From Candidatus Lindowiibacteriota bacterium (GTDB lineage: Bacteria > Lindowbacteria > 2-12-FULL-62-27), in contig JAHFCY010000018.1 in assembly GCA_023249255.1 (NCBI GenBank), positions 1-25,966 on the forward strand: a stretch of 25,966 bases of DNA. The letters are read 5' to 3'. How positions within the stretch are numbered: the stretch's first letter is position 1; every line of letters starts with the position of its first letter. Positions 18,060 through 25,344 of the stretch are shown here, piece by piece. Position numbers and translations under genes: made by a program. Below the pieces are notes generated by a model. The model was not told the origin of the DNA, did not search any database, and worked only from the letters and a program-made list of their open reading frames with translations.

Positions 18060-18719
18060 TTAAAATCCCGCGCCGCTGCGGATTTTTGCGTCGGCGGCGG
18101 CCATCACCTCTTTGGCCTCCGACAACATTCGCGCCATTTCGGTTTCGAGCCGGTCGGCGATGATGCCGCGCGCGAAGAACGCGACAAATCGAAGAATGGG
18201 ATTTGGCAAGTCAAGATAGACCTCGAAATCGCCGCGCACGGCCCCCGCCGCCTCTCCATATATATATCGCATGGCGTACAGCCCCCGAAAGATGCCGCCG
18301 GCACGGCGGAATTCTCCCGATCCGACTGCCTCGAACAACCCCGTGTCGATTCCGACAACAATACGGACCGTATGGATGCGGGCGGTGAGACCACGCGGGG
18401 TGCGAAGTTCGAAATCGGTGACAGGAACGCCCCCGGATGAATACGTGGAGGTGTCGACCCGCGTGAGGACGTAATCAAGGCCCGTGACCTGCCGGGCGAG
18501 CCGAACCGAGGCGGGCAGATCCGTGATCATGCGACCGAGCGTCGCAGGCGACGCAGGCAAGGTCTCGCCGCGGACAACCCATTCCACCAGCGCGCGGTGG
18601 ATAAAGCGATCGACGGGATCGGCCGGCGCGGCAGCAGACACGGCGGGGACAACAAGGGCAAGAAATGGGGCGAAAACCGGCAGGAACCAAACAACAAGGC
18701 AATTTTGTAGTGATATCAT
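18060..18719 (-). CDS. Exported protein of unknown function, possibly SRPBCC-like fold
   Basis: A 219-residue protein with a signal peptide (about 1-30, ending AVSAAA). The mature part begins with a short helical segment, then SPATLGRMITDLPASVRLARQ, which resembles the opening helices of START/polyketide-cyclase (SRPBCC) domains. Alternating strands follow, and a long amphipathic helix closes the protein (FARGIIADRLETEMARMLSEAKEVM). The fold suggestion is tentative and no active-site residues are identified. It follows the FAD subunit of the molybdoenzyme after 49 nt, so it may be a fourth gene of that operon. Its ATG lies in the centre of a 20-bp perfect palindrome. Only a weak Shine-Dalgarno (GAAGTGA, itself partly in the palindrome) is present. 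Confidence 0.7.
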   Translation of the reverse strand: MISLQNCLVVWFLPVFAPFLALVVPAVSAAAPADPVDRFIHRALVEWVVRGETLPASPATLGRMITDLPASVRLARQVTGLDYVLTRVDTSTYSSGGVPVTDFELRTPRGLTARIHTVRIVVGIDTGLFEAVGSGEFRRAGGIFRGLYAMRYIYGEAAGAVRGDFEVYLDLPNPILRFVAFFARGIIADRLETEMARMLSEAKEVMAAADAKIRSGAGF

Positions 18720-18728
18720 GATATCACT
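18709..18728. promoter_or_regulatory. 20-bp perfect palindrome at a start codon (candidate operator or mRNA hairpin)
   Basis: AGTGATATCATGATATCACT is identical to its own reverse complement, and also contains TGATATCA twice in tandem (18711-18718, 18719-18726). It spans the ATG of the exported protein at 18719. It could be an operator for a dimeric regulator or could fold to occlude the start codon. No regulator gene is adjacent. Confidence 0.55.
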
Positions 18729-18768
18729 TCGCTTTTCTGCGTCGGGCGAGCAGACGTCGACGTGCGGG

Positions 18769-19770
18769 TCAGTCCGGACGCCAGCTCAACTTTTCGTACG
18801 TGACCTCGAATGCCTCCCGGAACAGCCGTTTGACCATTGGGATTTTGTAGGCGTTGTGCTCAAGCGGCGCGGCGCCCTCGGCTGCCAGATCCGCAGCCGG
18901 CGGAATTTCGCCGCGGCCGAGCTTTTTGTACTGGATTTGATTGAGCGCTTTTTCCGGAACATAAGGCCGGGGTGCAACGCCGCCCAGATACACCCGGATG
19001 TCTTTGAAACGGCCGTGAAAATTATTGTAGATGAGCGCGATCGACACGGTCGCGAAATCGAAACCGGAACGTTCCCGGATTTTCATGAACGTGCCCACAT
19101 ACCGATCGGTCAGCGGTGTAATCCGGATTTCCCGGATGATTTCGCCCGGTTTCAAGACGTGTTCGCGCGACGCATCCTGTTTCGGATCGACATATAGATC
19201 GGTGACCGGCATCGTCCGTTCGCCGTCGGGCGAGACGATCACGAGGGTGGCCTGAAGCGCGCAGAGGGCCAGACCAGGATCGGACTGGAAAACGGAATAG
19301 GTCGGCCCGCCGCCGAAAATCGCATGGTAGCGGTTGTCGCCCGTGGCAGCCGGACAAGTATTCCCTCCGTTTTTGAAACACGAAATCCCGTTTCGAAAAT
19401 ACCAGCAACGCGGCCGCTGAAGGAGATTCCCGGCAAGTGTCGACTGCGAACGAATCTGGGAAGATCCCACCGCGTTGGCCGATTCCGTGAGCGGCCAGGC
19501 CACCCGGCGGATGCCCGTGCTGTCGGCAATTTCTGCGATGGATGTTCCAGCGCCGATCCGGATTTCACCGCTGCGGGTTTCAATATACGACATCGGCGCA
19601 ATCTGCCGGATGGGAATGAGAATCTCCGGCGTCTGATCCGCCCCGCTGCGCGCGAAGTCCAGAAGTTCAAGACCGCCGCCAAGGATTGCGGCGCGGCCCT
19701 GGAGATCCGCGATCCGTCTGGCCGCGGCCTGAAGAGACGCCAGCCTCTCGATTTTGAACGGGTATGTCAT
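18769..19770 (-). CDS. Molybdenum hydroxylase FAD-binding subunit (PaoB/YagS-like)
   Basis: The 333-residue medium subunit passes electrons between FAD and the iron-sulfur subunit. FAD-binding segments are AILGGGLELLDFARSG (about 28-43) and VGSSQIRSQSTLAGNL (about 101-116). After the second, LLQRPRCWYF with Cys122, Cys131 and Cys139 matches the insertion that holds an additional [4Fe-4S] cluster in PaoB-type subunits and is absent from ordinary xanthine dehydrogenases. Only three of the four expected ligands are obvious. The C-terminal CO-dehydrogenase-flavoprotein domain includes TFMKIRERSGFDFATVSIAL. The ATG overlaps the large-subunit stop as ATGA, so it is translationally coupled. Confidence 0.9.
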   Translation of the reverse strand: MTYPFKIERLASLQAAARRIADLQGRAAILGGGLELLDFARSGADQTPEILIPIRQIAPMSYIETRSGEIRIGAGTSIAEIADSTGIRRVAWPLTESANAVGSSQIRSQSTLAGNLLQRPRCWYFRNGISCFKNGGNTCPAATGDNRYHAIFGGGPTYSVFQSDPGLALCALQATLVIVSPDGERTMPVTDLYVDPKQDASREHVLKPGEIIREIRITPLTDRYVGTFMKIRERSGFDFATVSIALIYNNFHGRFKDIRVYLGGVAPRPYVPEKALNQIQYKKLGRGEIPPAADLAAEGAAPLEHNAYKIPMVKRLFREAFEVTYEKLSWRPD

Positions 19771-22088
19771 GATTTGGCGCGATTCAACGCGTCGAGAATG
19801 CCTTTCGGCGACAACGGGAGCGTATCGATTCGGACGCCCGTGGCTGAATGGATGGCATTCGCCAGCGCCGGCGCGGTCGGAATGATCGGCGGCTCGCCAA
19901 GACCTTTGGCGCCAATCACGTTGGCATCGGTCGGCCGATCGACCGCCACCGCGATGAAATTCGACGGTTGAACCTGGATCGTCGGTAATTTGTAGTCGGC
20001 AAAATTGGGATTCAAAGGACGCCCCGTTCCTCCGTCAAATACGCGGTCCTCCGTGAGCGCCATGCCAAGCCCCATCGTGACGCCGCCGATTTGCTGGCTC
20101 TCAAATGTTCGCGGATTTACGACTCGCCCGCTCTCGTTCACGGCAATCCACTCGTCAATCGCCACAACTCCGGTTTCGACGTTGACTGACACCGCGGCGA
20201 ACTGCGCAGCGTAGGCCTTGATCGCAACATCCGGGTTGCCTTCGCGGTCTCCCCGTCCAAAAATCTCGTGGGACGGAGACAGACTCACAAACTCGGCGAT
20301 GGCGACTGATTCAGCCGGTTTCTTCTTCGAGCCGGGTCTCGTCACTTTTCCATCGGCCAGCGTCAACGATTTTGCCGGCGCCTGAAGGACGTCTTCGGCC
20401 AGCGCCAAAATTTGCCGCCGGCAGGCATGCGACGCCCGCCGTACCGCCGGACCCGCCGACGCCAGCGTCAGGCTTCCGTAGCTGGGCAATGTGTACGAAG
20501 TTTGATCGGTGTCGGCGTTGATGACGCGGATATCGTCGACACGAAGGCCCGTTTCCTCGGCGGCAATCTGCGCGAGAACCGTGCGCGTTCCGGTGCCAAT
20601 GTCGGCCGCGCCGACCGCAAGCTCCGCGGTGCCGTCCGAAAACAGGCGGAGCGTCGCCGACGCAGGCGGACCACCGCCGGCGCTCCAGGACGCAGCAGCG
20701 ACGCCGATGCCGCGCTTGACGGGCGTGGCCGGATCATTTTTGGTTTCCGATGTTTTCTTCCGCCACGCAAACAGTTCCGCGCCTTTTTTGAGGCACTCGG
20801 CCATCCCATGGACGCCGGCCGGACCGGCAAAAGTTTTTCCCGATTCAGGATCACGGGACGGCAAATTTTTCAGTCGGATTTCGACCGGATCGATGCTGAG
20901 CGCATGGGCGATTTCGTCGATCATCTGTTCGAGCGCGAATGCGCCCTGGGCGTGGCCGGGGGCACGCATGGCGCAGGACGGCGGCGTGTTGGTGAGCGCG
21001 GCGTAAGACTGGGTTCGGACGTGATCGCAGGCATACATCTCGGTCAGCATGTTTTCCGCGCTGCCCCACTCGGCGCCGAATTCATACGCGCCCGTCGCGT
21101 GAACACCCATCTGTTCGATCGCCATGATCCGGCCGTCTTTTCGGACGCCGACTTTCAATTTTTGAATGGAAGGCGGACGGCCGTAAGGCGAAAAAAATTC
21201 TTCGGAACGATCTTGAACTGCCCGGACAGGCCGGGCAAGTTTTTTCGAAAGATACGCGGCCAGAAACGTGTATTTTCCGGCGCCGCTCTTTCCGCCAAAT
21301 CCCCCGCCCATGTACGTGCCGATGACGCGGATGCGGCGGGACGGAACAGCGAGAAGCGCCGCAAGATCATCACGGACGGAGAACACACCCTGCGTCGACT
21401 CCCATACGGTCCAGCGGTCATTTTCAAACGACGCGACCGCCGCATGCGGCTCAAGCGAGGCATGGACGTTCCAAGCCGTGCGATACGTTCGCTCGAAAAT
21501 CTGATCCGACGACGCAAATCCTTTTGCGACGTCACCCCGCTCATAAACCGCCGGACGGCCGGGTTTGCCACGCGACCAACCGCCGCCGACAAATCGGCCG
21601 GCTTTGACACATTCCTCCGGATCGACCGTGAACGGCATATCTTCGTATTCGACGCGAATCGCACGGACTGCCTGACGCGCTGCAGACTCCGTCTCCGCGC
21701 AAACCGCCAGGAGCTCCTCGCCAAAATACCGGGGCTCGTCGGTCAGGATCGGCAATTCACGCCCGAGAAAATCCTTGAGCGATTTTCCGACCATCTCGAG
21801 CGGATCGACAAGCGCCAAAAATCCGGCAATGGACGAGAGCGCAGCCGTATCAATCGACTTCACGCGCGCGTGAACTCGCGTACTTCGGACAAACCGGACG
21901 TGCGCCATGTTCGGCAGACGGACATCGGTCGAAAAAACCGCACGGCCGGTCACTTTGTCCACCGCGTCGACACGAGGGACGGGGTGGCCGACCGAAACCG
22001 AGGGCGCGTAGGGAGGAAGAGGTTCGGACTCGGATGACCGGATACGAACCTTGCGTCCCTCGACCGTGACTTCGGTGTGGTCAGCCAT
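19767..22088 (-). CDS. Molybdenum hydroxylase large (Moco-binding) subunit, PaoC/YagR-like
   Basis: A 773-residue catalytic subunit of the xanthine oxidase family, which hydroxylates aldehydes or N-heterocycles at a molybdenum cofactor. The N-terminal a/b-hammerhead domain starts at about residue 37 (PRVDAVDKVTGRAVFSTDV). Moco-binding segments include MGGGFGGKSGAGKYTF, MRAPGHAQGAFALEQM and a Gly-rich EL-VGAADIGTGT region. The C-terminal KGLGEPP carries the catalytic Glu (Glu732). There is no signal peptide, so export would depend on the twin-arginine signal of the small subunit, as in PaoABC. The small subunit ends 6 nt upstream and the FAD subunit overlaps downstream. The substrate cannot be assigned; aldehydes are the best guess by analogy. 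Confidence 0.92.
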   Translation of the reverse strand: MADHTEVTVEGRKVRIRSSESEPLPPYAPSVSVGHPVPRVDAVDKVTGRAVFSTDVRLPNMAHVRFVRSTRVHARVKSIDTAALSSIAGFLALVDPLEMVGKSLKDFLGRELPILTDEPRYFGEELLAVCAETESAARQAVRAIRVEYEDMPFTVDPEECVKAGRFVGGGWSRGKPGRPAVYERGDVAKGFASSDQIFERTYRTAWNVHASLEPHAAVASFENDRWTVWESTQGVFSVRDDLAALLAVPSRRIRVIGTYMGGGFGGKSGAGKYTFLAAYLSKKLARPVRAVQDRSEEFFSPYGRPPSIQKLKVGVRKDGRIMAIEQMGVHATGAYEFGAEWGSAENMLTEMYACDHVRTQSYAALTNTPPSCAMRAPGHAQGAFALEQMIDEIAHALSIDPVEIRLKNLPSRDPESGKTFAGPAGVHGMAECLKKGAELFAWRKKTSETKNDPATPVKRGIGVAAASWSAGGGPPASATLRLFSDGTAELAVGAADIGTGTRTVLAQIAAEETGLRVDDIRVINADTDQTSYTLPSYGSLTLASAGPAVRRASHACRRQILALAEDVLQAPAKSLTLADGKVTRPGSKKKPAESVAIAEFVSLSPSHEIFGRGDREGNPDVAIKAYAAQFAAVSVNVETGVVAIDEWIAVNESGRVVNPRTFESQQIGGVTMGLGMALTEDRVFDGGTGRPLNPNFADYKLPTIQVQPSNFIAVAVDRPTDANVIGAKGLGEPPIIPTAPALANAIHSATGVRIDTLPLSPKGILDALNRAKS

Positions 22089-22094
22089 GCAGAA

Positions 22095-22736
22095 TTATTT
22101 TTTGGGCACGGAGGCGACGGCCGCGACGATATTGCGATACGCGCCGCATCTGCATAGATTGCCGGCCAGAGCCTCGCGGATTTCATCTTCCGACGGATTC
22201 GGACTTCTCATGAGCAGGGCCTTGGAGGCGCAGATCATGCCTGGCGTGCAATAGCCGCACTGGAGCGCGTCCTGATCGACGAACGCGCGCTGGATCGGAT
22301 GAAGAGTTCCGTCCGTGGACAGGCCTTCGATGGTTTCGATCCAGGCCTGGTCCGCGAGGATCGCGAGAAAATTGCAACTGTAGACCGGACGGCTGTTGAC
22401 GATGACTGTGCAGGCGCCACACTCGGCGCTGCCGCAACCGATTTTTGTTCCTGTAAGTCCGAGATCGTCCCGAAGAACTTCAGCAAGCGTCCGCCCGGCC
22501 GGCACGGTCAACGTTTTCGGCGAACCGTTGAGCGTGAACGTGATGTCCATCTGCGAGAGTGTGTCGGGTGGCGGCGCCGGAGCGGGAGCCGGCGGTTCTT
22601 TTTTCACCGGCGCTTTTTTGGACATTTTAGCCGCCTTTGCGGGAACGACGGAAGCGGCAAGCGCGGCGAGCGCGGCCACGCCGCCTTTCAACAAAAAATT
22701 CCGGCGGGACAATTTCCGCTTTCTGCCGTTTTTCAT
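22095..22736 (-). CDS. Molybdenum hydroxylase [2Fe-2S] subunit with Tat signal (PaoA/YagT-like)
   Basis: The 213-residue small subunit carries two [2Fe-2S] clusters that take electrons from molybdenum. The N-terminus has a twin-arginine signal (SRRNFLLKG, Arg11-Arg12), a hydrophobic stretch to about 36 and a Lys/Pro/Ala linker (37-60). The plant-ferredoxin-like cluster ligands are Cys101, Cys106, Cys109 and Cys121; the helical-domain cluster uses Cys160, Cys163, Cys195 and Cys197. A Tat signal on this subunit marks a periplasmic enzyme, as in E. coli PaoA. The ATG at 22736 overlaps the proS stop as ATGA. The longer frame to 23048 merely re-reads proS. No XdhC/PaoD-type cofactor-insertion gene is in the window. 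Confidence 0.93.
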   Translation of the reverse strand: MKNGRKRKLSRRNFLLKGGVAALAALAASVVPAKAAKMSKKAPVKKEPPAPAPAPPPDTLSQMDITFTLNGSPKTLTVPAGRTLAEVLRDDLGLTGTKIGCGSAECGACTVIVNSRPVYSCNFLAILADQAWIETIEGLSTDGTLHPIQRAFVDQDALQCGYCTPGMICASKALLMRSPNPSEDEIREALAGNLCRCGAYRNIVAAVASVPKK

Positions 22737-23986
22737 GCGGCAAGTGTCGCGATTTCCTTGACGAGTTGATTCAACGGCACGTTTCGTTTTTCTCCCGTCG
22801 CGCGAATCTGAACCTCCGCCATTCCCTCGGCCACGCCGCGGCCGATCACGGCACGGACCGGAACGCCGATGAGATCGGCGTCGTGAAATTTCACGCCGGC
22901 GCGGACGTCGCGGTCGTCCAGCAGAACATCTCCGGGAAATTGCGCGGAAAGATCGCGGTACACCTGTTCCGCTGCGGAGACGACATCGGGTTTGTCCATC
23001 ATCGTGACGAGAATCTGGACGCGGTAAGGCGCGACCGACACCGGCCATTTCATGCCGAGCTCATCGTGGCGGCTTTCGACCACGGCTGAAATCAGGCGCG
23101 ACACGCCGATGCCGTAACAGCCCATGACGACAGGACGGCGAGCGCCGTCCCGGTCGAGATAAACCGCGTCGAGTTTTTCGCTGTATTTTGTTCCGAGAAA
23201 AAAGATGTGGCCCAGCTCCATGCCGCGCACGGACCGCATCGGTCGCTGACAGGACGGGCACGGCCGCGCCACCGCTTCCTCTCCCTCCACGTGATCCGCG
23301 TAGCTGCACGTTTCGCAGACAGCGACGACGTCTTCACCGCTTTCGGCCGGCATGATGAATTCGTGCGAAAGATTTCCGCCGATAAGGCCGGGATCGGCCT
23401 TGACGGCAAAAAACGGTATGCCGATGCGCGAGAAAATCGTCTCATAGGAGGATTTCATAACGGCGTATGTTTTTTCGGCGTCCTCACGCGACGTGTGAAA
23501 ACTGTAGCAGTCTTTCATGAGAAATTCCTTGCATCGAAGAAGCCCGAAACGCGGACGGGGCTCATCGCGAAATTTGACCTGAATCTGATAGAGCAGTTTG
23601 GGCAGATCCTGATACGAATGTATTTCCTGGGACACGAGATTTGTGATGACTTCCTCGTGGGTCGGGCCAAGACCGAACTCGCGACCGGTCCGGTCTTTGA
23701 CTTTCATCATGTCATCGCCGTACGTCGCCCAACGGCCTGTGCGCTCCCATAGTTCACGGGGATGAAGGGCGGGCAGGAGCAATTCCTGCGCGCCGGCGCG
23801 ATCCATCTCCTCGCGGACGATGGTTTCGATTTTTCGAAGCACGCGGAGGCCCATGGGAAGAAACTGGTAGACGCCCGATGACAGCGGCCGGACAAATCCG
23901 CCGCGCAACAGAAACCGATGGCTGACCGCCTCCGCGTCTTTCGGACTTTCTTTCAGCGTCGGCGCCAGAAGCGTGGAAGATCTCAT
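22733..23986 (-). CDS. proS: Prolyl-tRNA synthetase lacking the INS editing domain
   Basis: Charges tRNA-Pro. Class II motif 1 (GVYQFLPMGLRVL), motif 2 (KFRDEPRPRFGLLRCKEF) and motif 3 (GCYGIGVSR), plus an anticodon-binding domain from about 320, are all present. Length is 417 residues, against about 570 for E. coli ProRS. The missing part is the INS (YbaK-like) domain that edits Ala-tRNA-Pro. At that point two CxxC pairs (Cys224/227 and Cys243/246) lie close together, probably a zinc ribbon that INS interrupts in long forms. The ATG at 23986 overlaps the rseP stop as ATGA and gives the usual MRSSTLLAPTLKE start. dxr-rseP-proS is a conserved order. Confidence 0.96.
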   Translation of the reverse strand: MRSSTLLAPTLKESPKDAEAVSHRFLLRGGFVRPLSSGVYQFLPMGLRVLRKIETIVREEMDRAGAQELLLPALHPRELWERTGRWATYGDDMMKVKDRTGREFGLGPTHEEVITNLVSQEIHSYQDLPKLLYQIQVKFRDEPRPRFGLLRCKEFLMKDCYSFHTSREDAEKTYAVMKSSYETIFSRIGIPFFAVKADPGLIGGNLSHEFIMPAESGEDVVAVCETCSYADHVEGEEAVARPCPSCQRPMRSVRGMELGHIFFLGTKYSEKLDAVYLDRDGARRPVVMGCYGIGVSRLISAVVESRHDELGMKWPVSVAPYRVQILVTMMDKPDVVSAAEQVYRDLSAQFPGDVLLDDRDVRAGVKFHDADLIGVPVRAVIGRGVAEGMAEVQIRATGEKRNVPLNQLVKEIATLAA

Positions 23987-25344
23987 CCGAATATTCCGTG
24001 AACCTTCGAAATTGCCCGCGATATTTTTTCGCCGAGGTCCAGCCGGATCATGAGATCGTTCCAGGTGGCCATGATCAGAAGCGACATGACCATCATCCAG
24101 CCAACCTTGTTCCACCGCTCCAGCCCCTTGATCGACATCTTCCGCCGACGCACGGCCTCGATGCCAAACAGAAAAATCAATCCTCCGTCGGTCACAAGAA
24201 AAAACGGGAGCAGATTGACGAATCCGAGGTTGGCGTTGATGACGCTCAGGAACATCAAAAACTGGCTCGACCCTTGTTTGAGACTTTCGCCCGCCACCTG
24301 CGCGATGCCGACCGGGCCGCCGAGAAGCTTGTAGGACAGGCCGCCCGTCACCAGGTGCCACAGGACGCCGAAGAAAAGCCGGATGAATCCAACCACCATT
24401 TTTGCTCCAGCCCACAGGCCGTCCAAAAATCCGTATCTGTGCGATTCAGTCCGGACTGCGGGCTGGATACCGATGCGCCCGACTTTTTCGACGTCGCCGG
24501 TGTGATTCTGCTGGCGCAGGGCGTCCGGAACGATCGTGATGCTGAGGCGCGCGCCGCTGCGGACGATCCCCAGCGCAAGCGTTTCGCCGGCAGAGGCGGA
24601 AATGAGCCGCTGAAGTTGATTCCACTCGGAGATCGGCGTGTCGTTGATCTCCACGATCCGGTCGCCGCTTTGAATACCTGCGCGCGCCGCCGGCCCTTCT
24701 TCCATCACTTTGGATACAACGGGATCGACCATCGGATAGGCCGCATCGATAAATTGCGCCGCCTGCGACGAATCGAGCGAGATCGTGACCGGAACACCGG
24801 CTGAGTCGCGCTGAAAAACCAGTTCGGCCGGCCACGAATCGGGCGACTGAATGCGCTCCAGCACATCCGAAAATGTTTCGGGCACCTGCCCCCGAACGCT
24901 GATAATCCGGTCGCCGGCGGCCACGCCGATTTTTTCGTAGACGCCGGGCGTGGACGACGTGCCGAGCACAGGCGGGTAGAGCATCTCCTGGACGCCGCCC
25001 GTCCAGAGGAAGAGAAGAATGCAGAGATACGCGCAGACAAAATTTCCGAACGGACCGGCGAGGGCGATCCGGATGCGCACCGGGACGGACTGCGAAAAAA
25101 ATTCATCCGGCATGCCCTGGACCGCTTCGGGATCCTCGCCGGCCATTTTGACGAAGCCACCGATCGGAATGATGCCAACGCTGTACTGCGTGTCGCCGCG
25201 TTTGATTTTGAAAATTCGGGGCGGAAATCCGATGCAGAACTCCTCGACGCGAACGCCGTTTCGCCGCGCAATCAGAAAATGACCCAGCTCGTGGACCAAT
25301 ACCGCGACGCCCAGAACCAGAAGCGTGCCGACGAACGTGTACAT
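23983..25344 (-). CDS. rseP: RseP-type site-2 metalloprotease
   Basis: Inner-membrane zinc protease (453 residues) that cleaves anti-sigma factors and remnant signal peptides. The first membrane segment carries HELGH (His18, Glu19, His22). GGFVKMAGED follows near 62-71, then AGPFGNF and two PDZ domains (about 125-200 and 205-280, each with a GDRI element), then C-terminal membrane segments. The third zinc ligand lies in NLLPFFLVTDGG (Asn377, Asp386). In most relatives this motif is NxxPxPxLDGG, so here it is one residue longer and lacks the second Pro and the Leu before Asp. The ATG overlaps the dxr stop by one base (TGATG), and the stop overlaps the proS start. Confidence 0.95.
   Translation of the reverse strand: MYTFVGTLLVLGVAVLVHELGHFLIARRNGVRVEEFCIGFPPRIFKIKRGDTQYSVGIIPIGGFVKMAGEDPEAVQGMPDEFFSQSVPVRIRIALAGPFGNFVCAYLCILLFLWTGGVQEMLYPPVLGTSSTPGVYEKIGVAAGDRIISVRGQVPETFSDVLERIQSPDSWPAELVFQRDSAGVPVTISLDSSQAAQFIDAAYPMVDPVVSKVMEEGPAARAGIQSGDRIVEINDTPISEWNQLQRLISASAGETLALGIVRSGARLSITIVPDALRQQNHTGDVEKVGRIGIQPAVRTESHRYGFLDGLWAGAKMVVGFIRLFFGVLWHLVTGGLSYKLLGGPVGIAQVAGESLKQGSSQFLMFLSVINANLGFVNLLPFFLVTDGGLIFLFGIEAVRRRKMSIKGLERWNKVGWMMVMSLLIMATWNDLMIRLDLGEKISRAISKVHGIFG

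Noticed and set aside
18257-18267. Short run of alternating A and T
   Set aside because: It simply encodes Arg-Tyr-Ile-Tyr inside the exported protein. It is too short to matter.
20412-22037. Long plus-strand reading frame (541 codons) opposite the molybdoenzyme large subunit
   Set aside because: Arg-rich, without domains. It is the shadow frame expected opposite a GC-rich gene whose family is certain.
22737-23048. N-terminal extension of the [2Fe-2S] subunit
   Set aside because: It overlaps proS in another frame and is Arg-rich. The Tat signal begins at 22736.
23987-24415. N-terminal extension of proS
   Set aside because: It overlaps rseP and has no ProRS similarity. The normal ProRS start is at 23986.
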